Assembly: GCA_036346205.1 (NCBI GenBank)
Contig: JARFJB010002136.1
Span: 513,001 to 577,000 of the forward strand
DNA: 64,000 nucleotides
From: Vesta saturnalis
Lineage: Eukaryota; Arthropoda; Insecta; Coleoptera; Lampyridae
Reading direction: 5' to 3'
In this document: in pieces, positions 34,241 to 47,700 of the stretch
Position numbering within the stretch: the first letter of the stretch is position 1
How the letters are laid out: each line of letters opens with the position of its first letter
Program-made: the position numbers and the translations under genes
Notes under the pieces: model-generated
The model's input: the letters and a program-made list of their open reading frames with translations, nothing else
Databases searched by the model: none
What the model was told of the DNA's origin: nothing

Positions 34241-35463
34241 CTGGCCGCCATAAATAAATGTACACCCAGTAACCGCTGATGTATTTTAATGAAAATTTCA
34301 GCAATATACAATAAAGATTAATCAACTAATTATCGACAATGAAACAAAAATTCTTTCTTTTTATTTGACATTAGGTCAATGTTAAGCACATTTTGTAAGT
34401 TTAATAAGTTAACCGAGTTTGAACGTGGCAGAGTAATCGGTCACGAGAAGCCGGATTATCAATTCGTGATGTTGCCGCTCGCGTGGGGCGCAGTATCGCC
34501 ACAATTTATGTTGGCGAAGATGGTCAGAAAATAATGAGGAACGACGACCTTTGCGTCCCGGACGTCCTAAATGCACTACTGATCGTGAAGATCGTGCTCT
34601 TCGGCTTGTAGTTCTTCGGGATCGTTTTTCATCAACAAAGGAAATTGGTGATAGATGAAGAGGATTAACTGATCATCAAAGCTCGTTACGATCGACGTAT
34701 CGAGCAATTCGATCTTTTGGGCTCAGATCATATCGACCATTGCTGTGTTTACCTCTATACCCACGCCATCGTACTGCACGACGGCAATGGTGTAACGAGA
34801 GGTTGGAATCAAATCATCTTTAGTGACGAATCTCGATTTTGTTTATGGGCTCATGTTGGTCGCAGATTGGTTAGAAGTCGTCCTGGAGAAAGACGCAATT
34901 TGCAGTTTTCTGTACGACATACTGCTCTGTCTCTAAAGGTGTTATGGTGTGGGGGGCTATCTGCTATCTCTAGTAGTTGCTGAGGTAACATTAAATGCAA
35001 ATCGGTGCATTAACAACGTTCTTGAACCAGTATTACTGCCATACCTGCAAGAAATAGAAAGTTCAATTTTTCAGCAAGATAATGCGGAGCCGCATACCAC
35101 AAGGGTTTCTATGGAGTATCGAAATACTGCTAATGTTGATCTGTTTCTATGGCCTTCTCGTTCGCCATACTATCACCAATCGAACATTTGTGGAATATGG
35201 TAGGACGGAGAATAAATGATCTACAGCCACTCCCAAACAATGTAGATGCCCTTCAACAGCGGATTTTAAAAGCGTGGGATAGTATACCTAACTATGCCTA
35301 ATCGGCTAGCTGAATGTGTGAGAAACAAAGGAGGGTCGACGCATACAACATTTGTATCTTGCAAAATTTTTCATCGTTTATTAATAATAATAAAATACAC
35401 GTTTTCTGAAAATTAATTAAAATACATGAGTTGACTGTGTGTTCATTTATTTATGACGGCCAG
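34241..35463 (+). mobile_element. Tc1-like transposon, second family
   Basis: The ends read CTGGCCGCCATAAATAAATG and the inverse of CTGGCCGTCATAAATAAATG, flanked by TA at 34239-34240 and 35464-35465. It is 1223 bp long, a normal Tc1 size. It sits in a foldback arm unit, and joining the flanks (AAAAATA with TATGTGCCC) restores that unit. Confidence 0.85.
34395..35300 (+). pseudogene. Tc1 transposase, frameshifted
   Basis: N-terminal helix-turn-helix signature: LTEFERGRVIGH at about 34408. The catalytic blocks are IIFSDESRFCLWAH (about 34816) and FQQDNAEPHTTR (about 35070). The third block reads SRSPYYHQSNICGIW in the open frame, but the next frame spells PIEHLW (about 35178), so a single frameshift hides the Glu. 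Several other stops occur before 34717. The role would be transposition of the TA-flanked element; it is inactive as it stands. Confidence 0.8.
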
Positions 35464-35877
35464 TATATGTGCCCTTTTTTTATTATTTTTATTTACACCT
35501 TATCTCATGTAAAGTAGACAATAATAAAAATTTTGAAAAATTAAACATTGTAGTCATTTTATTAATTGGAAAGTTTAAATTTTTTTTACAACAAATGAAA
35601 AATGTGGCCGCCCTCTTTTTACTACTTCTATTTACTCTATATTTCTTCTCTATAAATACTACATATTAGGCATTTAGTCGACCCCTTTTATACAGAAGAG
35701 TAATCGGAAAGTTTAAAATGTTTTTAGAACAAACGAAACATGTGTATTTTTTATTACTTTTATTTAATCTTTTTATTTCACGTAGAATTAACAGAAGTAG
35801 TAAAATTTCTTAATATTAAGGGCTAAATGCATTTTGCATATTTATTGCTGGAAAGTTATTGCTAACTTCACACCGGT

Positions 35878-38159
35878 TACGAGAATTTGGTTTTTAGATA
35901 TTGCAATTTCTGAACTGTTTTACTGGCAGTCTTTTATTGATTATTTTTCTAATCGTTGTTTCTTATATTTTAAAAATGAAGTATTATTCAAAATTTTAAC
36001 CTTGGTGTCTAAACCTCACGCCTAAATTAAAAAGTTACTAGTAAAAATACTAATAACCAACAAACAATTGCAAAAAAAAAAATTGAACTTGGGGACGGAG
36101 AGACTAACTTTACACTAAAACATTGTTCACCTAGCCTCTGGAAAATTATTAAAACCAAACTTATTAAAAATTTAATTAAACAATTATTAATTAAATAATA
36201 AATAAATAAAATTAAAATATGTCCTCATTGTATTGAAAAGTTGAATTGAAGAAAACGATATTATATAAAGTTAAAACGAAAACTCAGTCAGATGACCTTA
36301 TTCCATAACTTTTGTGGAAGTTACGTCAAAATGCTTAACCATAATCCTTGAGATTTGAGACAAATGTGTTAAAAATTGGAACATTTATGTAATTATAACT
36401 TGCATGATTTGCTTTTAGGATTGGTTTCCGATGCAGTTATTAGGTGCTTTTCATTTTTTAAAGAAAATATTGCTTAATTTTACTATATATTTTTAGATAA
36501 CGTTGATTGTAACATTATGCTAAAAGAAACGTGTGGTGTATCGCTTAATTATTTTAATAAATTATGTGGGAAAATAAAAAAAATTTAACGAAGATCGCTT
36601 TACACATATAAACTTCCTGTACCAGGCTTGGTAACCCTGCATACATTTCACCTTGGCTGTTAAATATATTCTCATATATTAAGTGAACAACTGCGGTTCT
36701 TGATTTCTCTTTTATCTACATATTAAATTTGCTGTATCATATAAAAATTAATAAACCGCGACTTTGATATGACGTAACACCCAGTATACTAGTTTCAGAT
36801 AACATCAAGGTGGTGTAAAGTTTTGCAAGTTTGATACTTTGCAATTTCTAATAGTTAATTTTTCTTTCATTTTCCTTTCATTTAGGGCCATGACGTCAAC
36901 ACGTTTTTCTTATTCCCATTGGAAATGTAGCGTTGCAATTTTCGCTTGGGTTCCGTTACGGGTTCATAATACACACACCTTTATGCTAACTCAACATCAC
37001 GTAGATTATGTGAACGTCCTTCTTTTTAATGTCATAGATTTTTTTATTATTAATTTGTTCTTTCTAGTATGAGCAGAAATCAAAGGTCAAACGTGTGTTA
37101 CTTTCACGACGTTGTTAATTAGCTATGAAAAGGCAATTACAGATGATGCTCATTACAATTTTCCAAATTTTAATGTACTTCCACTAAATTGTGAATAATT
37201 CGATATTAAATTAGTGTGAAATATGACCTAATTATGTAATTAAAGAAACGTCTACTTTATTTTTAAAAATAAATCCCATTGTTGCAGTACTGTTACGGTC
37301 ACAATTTTTTCCATTTAACAATAGTCACGTTAAATTTTTCAAAAATAGAAAAAGTAGATTTAGCGTACAGAAAGTGACAAAAATCTTCTGCGCGTATTTT
37401 TTTAACTCACGTTTTAGTACGGCTTCTTCAAAAGAAATCTGATATGACCAGCACAAACTTTATTACATATGAACCGTGTAAAAAGGCAAAAGCTAATCAG
37501 TCGCAATGCCAATTTTATTTCCTCGTAAATTATAAACATATACACGTGTACAAATTTGTTTATTGTAACATCCCTACCTGGCAAGAAAATTTAATAACAA
37601 TTTTTTCTCCTTATTTAATATACTATTTGGTGCAACTCAATTCTATTTCAATTTATATTAATCAAATAATGACGTTTCTTTTTCATTTGTTAAGTATGAA
37701 AATTAAGTCTATATTAAAAGTTAATTTTTGTTTTCGTTTTGATATGACTACGTTCTTACAACAAATGTTTAATTTAATTTAGTTACGTATCAAAAACTTT
37801 CATAAGAGAAACTAATTCTTCCTTGAATTTTATCTTCGATTTTACCTTTAACAAGGTGTCTATAGCGTTTGCCATAATGATGAGTTTCTCTTCGTCTTTT
37901 TTTTCTAAATAGCCAAAAGTTATTTTATGGACCTCTTTGATTATATAACCCTACCCAACAAAATACTATCACCAAGAACACTTATCTAACATTTAATTAC
38001 CTTTATTAAACGTCTATTCGCTTAATTCTATAAAGTTAGCAGTTCCCGAAATGTTTTTTGATGCCTTCTATAAAGTACTTCTATTTATAAATCGATTTTA
38101 ACCGTAATTTGATAGAACCGAGATATTTTAAAAGTAACTCTTAATATAGAGTTTAATAA
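35878..38159. other. Gene-less intronic stretch
   Basis: No coding motif is found. The 112-codon frame at 37444-37782 is AT-driven with no domain. AGACTAACTTTACACT at about 36101 (inverse AGTGTAAAGTTAGTCT) resembles the foldback terminal motif and may be an orphan end. The rest looks like unique intron sequence. Confidence 0.45.
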
Positions 38160-38165
38160 CCTGCT

Positions 38166-38284
38166 TTTTAAGTATCGTGGCTGGACGCACACGCACAACC
38201 ACACACGCGCGTGTGCTCACACGTACACATCCACAGGTACATGCGTGCACGCGCACCCTCGCATACACACGCGCGCGTGCGTGA
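38166..38284. repeat. Alternating CA/CG purine-pyrimidine tract
   Basis: This is an impure run of CA, CG and GT dinucleotides such as CACACGCGCGTGTGC and CACACGCGCGCGTGCGTG. Alternating tracts of this kind can adopt Z-DNA. It is sharply GC-richer than its surroundings. Confidence 0.85.
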
Positions 38285-38499
38285 GGAAATGGCGTGATAT
38301 AATTCTTTAAGAAGCTGTAAAAAACTAAAAAATTCCTGTTTTACGCTTAGTATAAATTTTCAAAGTGCACGTTTGAATATTTTTAAGCAGAAGGAATGGA
38401 AATATTAGTGAAGCTGAAAGATTTTAGGTGGATAAATTTTTACGTAGATAATGTAAATAGAAATAAAGACAAGTAAAAAGTAAAAAGAATTTTTCTGTG

Positions 38500-39360
38500 T
38501 TGCAATTTGGCGAAGACCCCAGCATAGGTGTTGGGCAAAATTTAGCTTAAATGACAGCCAATGCAGATGGGTCGCAGAATTTAGCTCTTGGTCGTCGAGA
38601 CAAATAATTTCGTCGCGATTCCAGCGAAATTTGTGTAGCCATACAAATTTTGGGCAATATTCGGCAGAAATACTGTCCAACGCACATGAACTATAGATTT
38701 TAGCACTTGATCATTGAAAGAATCTAGTTTGCCCCAACGAAATTGTTATATTAACACTGTTTTTAGACAAAATTCAGCCGAATTACTGAGTGACACTCAT
38801 GGGTCACATACTTTGTCTTTGCTGGTCGTCGAAACAATACATTTTTCACAAATCCCAACGAAATTGGAATATAAGTATGGATTGTGAGCAATGCCCGGCC
38901 CAAATTCTGACCAACACTCACGGGCCATATAATTTAGCTCATATCCATCCAGACCATTTTGCTGTGTTCACGACGAAGTTAGTGTATCAAATGGATTTTG
39001 GACAAAATTCGACCCAAAGAACCAACACTTGCGAGTCACAGAATTTGGCTCTTGGGGACCGAGACAATTAATTTTTCCGCGCCCTCAACTAAATTGATGT
39101 AAACAATTTTCCTAAATGATGATAAATACTAAGGCACATAACTTAGCTCTTGGTCATCAAGACAATTCATTTTGTCGTGACTCCAACGAAATAGGTCTAT
39201 AAACATATATTTTGGGCAACATGCAGCCCAAATGTTAATTAACACTTATGGAGCACGGTAATTAGTCCGTGGTCATTTAGGGATTCTATGTTGCTACCTC
39301 CTCAGAAAATTTTGTACTTAAATATAGATTGTGGGCAATATTTCTATTTTTACTGCTTCT
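38500..39360. repeat. Satellite with period of about 116 bp
   Basis: About seven diverged copies share AATTTAGCTCTTGGTCGTCG, GACAAT..ATTTTGTCGCGA, CCAACGAAATTG and CCAACACTCATGGGTCACA. The GTCGTCGAGACAA-type box recurs near 38584, 38704, 38820, 38937, 39049, 39147 and 39265, mostly 112-120 bases apart with one gap of 98. It ends beside the Penelope fragment. No coding content is present. Confidence 0.8.
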
Positions 39361-39383
39361 TTCACCTATTCTTATCTACAAAA

Positions 39384-39840
39384 AATGGTTTACTTATGGA
39401 CAGTGTAATTTCGCCCATTTTAGCTAATATCTTTATGGATAATTTACATTTTAAATATAATTGACACTTCAGTCAAAAATCAAGAGCTCAAATTTTCTAT
39501 CACAAATATTTGCCCCGTTAACACTGAACCGACAGAAATTAAATACTTACCAATTTCATATTTTGATAAAATATCAGAAAAAGTAGCTCACATATTACAA
39601 ATGGACAAGAAGTACAAAGTAGCTTTCAAAACTAATTCTAATATTCTTAAAGGTTTATTTAATACGAAACAATTAACTAACGACATTTTGAAGTGGGTTA
39701 TTTATATATTGAACTGTACATTCTGCAATTCTGTTTATATTGGTCAAACACTAAGGAACTTTGATATTAGCTACAAAGAACACCTTATATGTTACAAACA
39801 TAAACACACGGACAAATCAAATTATCCCAACATTTAATAG
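39384..39840 (+). pseudogene. Penelope-like element 3' fragment (RT end plus GIY-YIG)
   Basis: NGLLMDSVISPILANIFMDN at 39384 is the conserved end of a Penelope-type reverse transcriptase. After a stop and frameshift at about 39460 the frame continues with SVKNQELKFSI, MDKKYKVAFKTNSNILKGLF (39601) and the GIY-YIG nuclease WVIYILNCTFCNSVYIGQTL then KEHLICYKHKHTDKSNY. The nuclease makes the nick that primes reverse transcription. It is 5' truncated, and unlike the copies at 19-25 kb its GIY-YIG core is intact. Confidence 0.75.
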
Positions 39841-40054
39841 TAAATAATCACCGTATGACTTCACAAAACAACAATAAATTTTTACGTTTTTGTAATAAAA
39901 AAAAGTCAAAATAAGATGTTTTGGAAGCGTGTATGAACATAAATACCTTTAATGAACGAACGGCTTCCCATTAACAGATATTTTAAATATAGAATTATAA
40001 TTTACATTAAGTTTGCTGTTTTACTTTAATGATATTTTCTCTTGGTAATGATAT

Positions 40055-42570
40055 ATGTTATATTGTATACAAGTAAGGAATTGTATTTAAAACATTAGTG
40101 CTAATAAATATGGAATGCCACGAAGTAAGGTTAAAAAATATGAATTTAATATGTAATTTATCCATGATTTACTTCCAGCAATAGCTATTACATATTTGCT
40201 GTGAAGTTAGCAATAAATATGCAAAATTACGTTTTCATGAATATGAGTAACATGCACACATTTATTGAATTTAAACTTTCACATAAGCCAATAACACATG
40301 TAGTTCTTTCTTTATCAAAAGCACTAAGTGAAATTAAATTAATTTAACGTGCCTATATTTGTTAAGTAGATTAGAGGTAGAAATTTCTCGCTATTGAGTG
40401 TAGTGCACGTAGGAGTGAAAATGTGCAAGTTTGACCAACTTGGCCTTCAAAACTTAAAAATGTAATTTTACATAACCATTCTGTACTGATTAAATGATTA
40501 CTTAAGGTAATAAAATTTAGGTACTTATCTCTGACTTTTTCAGAAAAAAATGTCAAACTTGGACAAATTTCTCGCTATTGGGTGTAGTACATGTAGATGT
40601 AAGATTGGAAATGTGTAATTTTGGTCAACTTGGCCTTCAAAACTAAAACGTAATTTTATATAATGATGCTTCACTGCGTAAATTATTATTTAAGCCAATA
40701 AAATTTACGTGCATATCTCACTTTTTCAGAAAAAAAATTCAAATTTAGATAAAGCATGGTACATGTAGGTGGGGAAATGTGTAATTTTTGTCAACTTGGC
40801 CTTTAAAACTAAAAAATGTAATTCTGCATAAAGATTCTATGCTGATTAAATGATTATTTAAGCCAATAAAATTTAGGTGCGTATCTCTCACTTTTTCTGA
40901 AAATATTCTCAAACTTAGACAAATTTCGATACATATCTCTCACATTTTCAGAAAAAAAATTAAATAACGCATTGTACATGTAGGTGGGGAGAAGTGCAAT
41001 TTTGGTCAACTTGGCCTTCAAAACTAAAAAATGTAATTTCACATAATCATTCTACACTGATTAAATGATTACTTAATCTAATGAAATTTAGCTACATATC
41101 TCTCACTTTTTCAGAAAAAATTTCAAACTTAGACAGATTTCTCGCTATTGAGTGTAGATGTAAGATTGGATATGTGTAATTTTGGTCAACTTGGTCTTCA
41201 AAATTAAAAAATGTAATTTTACATAATGATACTACACTGCTTAAATTATTATTTAAGCCAATAAAAATTAATCGTTATGCAAAATTACATTTTTTAATTT
41301 TAATGGCCAAGTTGATCAAAATTACACATTTCCAATACTACATGTACTACATTTGTCTAAGTTTGAAATTTTTTCTGAAAAAGTGAGAGATATGTACCTA
41401 AATTTTATTTGCTTAAATAATCATTTAATCAGTGTACAATGGTTATGTAAAATTACATTTTTTAGTTTTGAAGGCCAAGTTGACCAAAATTACGCATTTC
41501 CAATCCTACATGCACTACATTCAATAGAGAGAAATTTGTCTAAGTTTGAAATTATTTTCTGAAAAAGTGCGAGATACGTACCTAAATTTGATTGGCTTAA
41601 ATAATCAAGAATCGTTATGAAAAATTCATTTTATAAGTTTTGAAAGCAAGTTGACCAAAATTACACATTTCCCCACTTACGTGAACAATGCTTTATCTAA
41701 ATTTGAATTTTTTTTCTGAAAAAGTGAGATATGCACCTAAATTTTATTGGCTGAAATAATAATTTAATCAGTGTAGAATCGTTTTGTAAAATTACATTTT
41801 TTAGTTTTGAAGGCTAAGTTGACCAAAATTACACATTTCCCCACCTACGTGTACCATGCTTTACATAAATTTGAATTTTTTTTCTGAAAAAATGAGACTT
41901 ACGTACCCAAATTTTATTCGCTTAAACAATCACTTAATAAGTGTAGAATTGGTATGTAAGGTTAAATTGTTTAATTTTGAAGGCCAAGTTGGACAATATT
42001 ATACCTTTCCACTCCTACGCGTACTAAGCTTTATTCAAGTTTGAATTTGAGTGTAGCTCAATTTGTTTGAAGTTTGAAATTTTTTTTTTTGTAAAAATGA
42101 AAAATATGTACCTAAATTTTAATAGCTTAAATAATCAGTTAATAAGTGTAGAATCGTTGTATAACAATACATTGTTTAATTTTGAGGTCCAAGTTGGGTC
42201 AAAATTGCACATTTCTACCTCTAATCTACTTAATTTATATAACACCTTGAATGAATTTAATTTCACTTACTGCTTTTGATAAAGAAAGAACTACATGTGT
42301 TATTTGCTTATGTGAAAGTTTAAATTCAATAAATGTGTCCATGTTGGTCATATTCATGAAAACGTACTTTTGCATATTTATTGTTGAAAAGTTATTGCTA
42401 ACTTCACATCGGTAATATTATAATATATTAACAGAAATGATTAATAATTGTAAATCATGGATAGAGTACATCATATTAAATTCATATTCTGTAACTTTAT
42501 TACTTCGTGGAATTCCATATTTATTAGCACTAATGTTTTAAATACAGTTCCTTACTTATATCTAACTATA
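40055..42570. mobile_element. Palindromic foldback element FB-3
   Basis: Two opposed arrays of about 170-bp units (40370-41270 forward, 41275-42230 inverted) are the same family as 27790-29566. Outside the arrays both arms carry CATGAATATGA... and GCAATAAATATGCAAAA. The right terminus is the inverse of ACCGATGTGAAGTTAGCAAT (ending 42413); the left terminus is truncated at about 40178. Beyond that the palindrome goes on: 40055-40177 matches 42455-42570 inverted (TAGTGCTAATAAATATGGAA, CCATGATTTAC). The whole is about 2.5 kb with no coding sequence. Confidence 0.75.
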
Positions 42571-42574
42571 TACT

Positions 42575-42697
<123 letters not shown>

Positions 42698-42726
42698 GGA
42701 ATGTTATTGCTAACTCCACACCGATG
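42698..42726. repeat. Orphan foldback terminus
   Basis: The inverse strand reads CATCGGTGTGGAGTTAGCAA, a diverged copy of the FB-2 and FB-3 end. It directly follows the AT repeat. No partner end could be assigned with confidence. Confidence 0.55.
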
Positions 42727-44753
42727 TCATATTCAGTATTAATATTTTTAAATTATATTATTACTGCTGACTTGTTCATTGCGTTTTCATATTTTATAAC
42801 TTATGTTGGCAGTAATGTATGTTAACAATTTTCTACTTTTACTGAAGAGGATATCTGCAATTGCTTATTGTAACGCTTAAAGCTTTAAAAATGTGCTTTT
42901 AAATGCACCACCTCTACCCAAAAATATAACAAATTTTTATGAACTTTAGTCGTCAAAGTGTTCACTTTCAGATTGTGTTAGTCTCAATTGCAAAATTTGC
43001 AATTTTTGGTTAACCTTGCCATGGAACCCTCGCAAATTTAAGTTTTGCTTCAGTGAATTGGGGAAATCGTACATATTAAAACTATCGTAACCAACATTTC
43101 ATTGTGAATAACTTCGTCTGAATTGTAAATTTTTTGTCCCTGATAATAAATTCAAATCAATTCCACTAAACGTTGAAAACCACTTTTTTTTTACAAAATA
43201 CTCGAATTAAAATTAGTTTATGGAATTCCATTTGTCAATCGTAACCGATTGCAGTCTTTATTTTATTCGTAGAACTTCAAATAATTACTAAAAAATCCGC
43301 TAAACTAAGCGCCATTTTGGTAATAACGATCCCGTTGTTGGCAAGCAATCGTTGCATCCGGTATACTAATCAGGTTCGGGCCAAACTTGTACATGCATAT
43401 TTTTGTAGGTATAACGCTGCAACAGTAAGTAATACATCAAGCCGCTATAAAACAAAACCTCGCATTGTATTAATGCATGCAAGAAAGACATTTTAATTTT
43501 TTCAACTAATTTGGTTACACCATTGTTGATACCTAGAACTTACAATAGTATAAAATAGCAAGAAATAATTTTCCACTCTTACGTGCTTCTTAGCATACAA
43601 GTACAAATCAATACTATGTATAAGGTTCGTGGAAAATTCGAAATTACACCAGAATGATTCATTCTCGTATGAAATTCTGAAGTGTTTGTTCTTTTCTCAT
43701 TTAGAAAGATTTACAATAGACACCGTTTCCGTGAATTTGGATTTTTAATACAAAATATCGCCACTTCAGTAAGCTTTGATTAGATAAAAATCCTTTATTT
43801 ATGTTGAAACTGATTATGCTATACTTGTCAATCAATTTCAAGGTTAGGATCCATTCATATTATACTATCGTTAAGAAAGCGGAAGGTCATGTATATTATT
43901 AATTGTATTTCGAACTTGTGCGTGAGATCATTGCTCCTGTATCAACTGTCACGGTTTAGTTAAGAACGTAAGATGTGTGGGTATGTTTATTATGTGAGCG
44001 AATTATTTATCCTTCACTGGGTAGAAAAACCGGGAACCGATTTCCATCAATTTTATTTTTTTTCGACCCTATGCTTTATGATTGATTTATATCTGGCTTT
44101 CCTGTTTTTATTGATTTCTTTCCATTTTTGTTAAAATCCAAGCATTAATACATTTATCTTTGTTTATTTTATTTTGATAAACATTATACTTTATTGTTAT
44201 TGTTATTTTGTATCAGACTATTTAAAATCATCACTTCCTTTGTAAAATTGTATTATGATCATCCCGACCTTTCATAAATGTCATTGAAATAAAACGCCGG
44301 TTTTTGATTTCGAAATAGGAGCAGTTCCCACTGATTTTTATAATCGAAAGCTTCTGTGTGATAATGTAGAAATATATTTATTAAATGAAATATTAACAAT
44401 CCAATTAGTGTATTTGGAATTAAACAATTAATGTTTTGAATAACATTCGACGTCTTAACAAATTTATTGGTGAATTACATCTACTTTGTGTAACCTATGC
44501 CCAAGTTAAATAAATTCTGACTGACACGTGTGAAACCTGTCCCCCGTCCGGGGCGGGCGAGTTTTGGAGTGGCCAAAGTTTTGGGATAAATAATGATTTA
44601 TTTATTTTTTCATTAATAAATCTACAAAAGAAAAATTCCATTAATAATACAACACATACCTACAGGTCGATCCCATTTACCAGATTTGTGTCGTATCATA
44701 AATATATGCACCGGGCAGGGTTAAATTTACAAAATACTTAAGGGTGTAAAGAC
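42727..44753. other. Gene-less intronic stretch
   Basis: It is AT-rich and has no coding motif on either strand. A small GC-rich patch, CTGTCCCCCGTCCGGGGCGG, at about 44537 stands out. I see no repeat boundaries. It may be original yki intron sequence. Confidence 0.45.
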
Positions 44754-47700
44754 CAGTGGTGTAAAATTTCCAGTGCCGGAACGCTTGGGGGCTTTGAAAA
44801 TGCGTTATAAATGAATTTCTTGACGTAAAACAATTTCAATTTAATAACTCCATACTTCACTTTTTACTGTATGACTGTTACCAATATGTATTATCAAAGT
44901 TAGTAGAGGGCTTGATAAACTAAACAGCAAACTGTACAGTATAATAAGACTTATTATAATAACTATTTAAAATACTGTACATCATTAAGCAAAACTAAAT
45001 CTCTCTAACATCGTACGAGTGTAACACAATGGTCTTAATACAAAAAAAGAACCATCCCTCATTCCAACATTGCAAATCCCAAAACAAGAAATTAGAAAAA
45101 TCCATATAATAATTAATTTTTATTATTATTTGCAATATTTGTTCATTATTATACCTAACTTAAACAATACTTTATTGTAAAGTTAAAAATGCTTAATGTT
45201 ATTAACTAGTCGAAAGCGGAAGTTGAAAATATTTTGCAAATGGATTGATTTCCTCAGAATCAGCTGTCTCGTTCGGTTGTCGTCTGCAGTGTGTTTTCGG
45301 ATCCACGTTTTCACGTACGGCTCTGGCTCTCAGTCTCTCAAGTTTGGGACGTGTAGCTTCACAAACGTTAAGTTCGAAACATGTGGTATTGTTAGTCTGG
45401 TTCGAGTAGGTGTAATGATTAGATTCATGAGACTAAATCCCCTTTCGCAGTCCGCAGTTTTCAACAAAATCTCTGTAACTGTTTTTAATTTTTCCAACAT
45501 TTAACTTGAACCTTTTACACAAACGTGCAATCCCGGCTTCTCCAAAACCTACAGGCTTATATGTTGGCCACTGATCAGGTTCGAACACTAACAGTTCCTC
45601 CAGAAGAGACTCGTAAGCTGTTTGTTGATACGACGGAGTGTTCGTCACACTGGATTCATGGCTTGAAGTTGTTGTGAACATTCTTTTGTGTAAGTTATTT
45701 ATGACGCTTGTTATCAACTGTTGATGGTTGATTGTTGGTGTTTTTTGGTTTCCTGTGAGTGGAACAACGCCAAATCTGCCCTCCTTGATAGCGATTTTCG
45801 CTTCTAAAGTTTAGTTCCAGGCTTTTCCTCCATACCCTCAAAAAATCGGATACTTCTCCTTGTGAGTTTGTCTGCATAGTACACGGTTGTTTCCTGGTTT
45901 TTTAGGGATTCTGGCAGCAAAGATAACTCAGCTAGAATGTCATACATTATTGCTAAATTAAACATAAACTCGTTAGATGATAGCTTTTTTGACAAACTAT
46001 TGTACATGGCTCGTTCTGTAGAGGTTCTAGTTTTATCAACTTTGGCTGATTCAAAGTGCTTGTACAATTCACTGTATCCATACCAAGTGGCAGTCACGGC
46101 TCTAAACGAACTTACAACCCAACGTGTTACTAACACTTTACCAATTTTGTTTATTTCTTGGGCTAATTCATTAGCACATTCCTCTAGCTCCCTTTGATTT
46201 TTGGTTGATTTGCTATAAATAGAATTAAGTTTGTCCATAAATATTTGGAAATGGTTTGCAGTCCCCACTTTATTGATTCCGTCACTCGAAGCTAATTCTA
46301 ATCTATGGTTCATGCAGTGCCAAACTATGCGATTAGGATACTTTTTGAGCAATATTTCTGCAACTCCAGATTTCTGACCCACCATAACACACGCACCGTC
46401 GCTGGCAAATGCCACTACGTTTTCGGTGAGGTATGCTTCGTCAAATTCATGTTTTCTTAAGCAATCGAGGAAACTCTCTGCTACAGTCTTAGATGTTTGG
46501 TCAGACAGTAAAACAAGATCGCGGAATAAAAAGTGTGGAGGGCCTTCTTTAGTAACTTCACATTTCAAATATACTATCAACGTGCTTTTTCTCCCAAGGT
46601 TGGTTGATTCGTCTTATCAGAACTGACAACTTACCAGTCACTTCCAAAATTTGTTTTACAATCTTCTTTTTCATTTCATAAGATACGTGACATAATTTCC
46701 ATAGCAGTTTTTTTAGAACGTAATCCAAGGCAGATTTCCACGCCATTTAACTTTTGCAATTCCAAAAGACTAAAGTGGTCTGTGCAAGGTCTGTTGTTTT
46801 TGGCAATGAATTAAGCTTTGGTAGTCATTAAGTTAGTTTTGGTGATTTCATTAACTACATTCTCAATTATTTCTTTTTTAGCCTCAGAAGCGATTCTTTC
46901 AGCACTTGCGTGGCCAGCAGATTTTTTTCTTAAGGACGTCAACTGAGCTGTTTTGCTTGATCCGTTACAGGATACCAAGTAGTTATGCCATTCTTTTGAT
47001 ACGCTCAAACGCTCTTGTTTGAAAGCTTCGAGTTGGGCAACTTCCTTACAAATATTACAACCAAGTTTTCCGTTGTAACAATCCAACCAAGGAAAAGTAT
47101 TTTTCTTTCGTTCCCACATTACTTCAGTCCAAATGAAAGGCCATCTATAAATAGAGTCACTAGCAGTCATCAAGACTTGAGATGATGTGATTGGTTGATA
47201 TTGAAAGTCATCAACCAGTCCTGCCGGCGGATCATCAAGTTTGGATTTTGTATTTTCCTTACGTAACTCAACAACCGAAGTTTGTGCAGATTTCAGTTGT
47301 ATATTTTTGTCATGTGAATGTTGAGGTTGAAGGCTTATTTGTAGTTGACTGTTTGTTACCTCTATTGAAAAATGACGTTAAAGTTTTTTGGTTTTTGTTG
47401 ATAGTTTCCATTGTAATTAGCAAAGAGAGGCAAAAGAGCCTGGTAATGAACGGAACTAATTCAACAATTTTTATTTGAACAAACCGTAACGCTTACTAAA
47501 CACTAATTATAAAACACACACCCTTAACACTGATTTGAATAATGCAACTACACTGAACTAACGTAAACTTAACTGATTTTTAGGTAGACAATAGATACTA
47601 AGCAACTAATTTAAAAAAACGAACTAAACACTGGATTGGAATAAAATAAAACAACTTTCACTAACGTAACTTGCAACTGATTTGGAAGGAATGTAAACAC

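Larger units (their letters stand above)
29567..35877. mobile_element. Composite foldback element FB-2
   Basis: The ends are ACCGGTGTGAAGCTAGCAAT (29567) and the inverse of ACCGGTGTGAAGTTAGCAAT (ending 35877), followed inward by AATATGCAAAATGCATTTAG on both sides. The arms consist of units with AAAAAGGGCACATATTTTCC and GTGACTAAAATGGTTAATTT, in one orientation at 29670-29950 and 33895-34200 and inverted at 34200-35850. Two insertions sit inside: a TA-flanked element (29960-33891) and a Tc1 (34241-35463). The 9 bp outside the two ends do not match (CAAAATCTA against TACGAGAAT). The ends may therefore come from two copies joined by recombination. Confidence 0.65.

Noticed and set aside
37444..37782. 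112-codon frame
   Set aside because: The composition is AT-driven, there is no motif and no splice or codon evidence.
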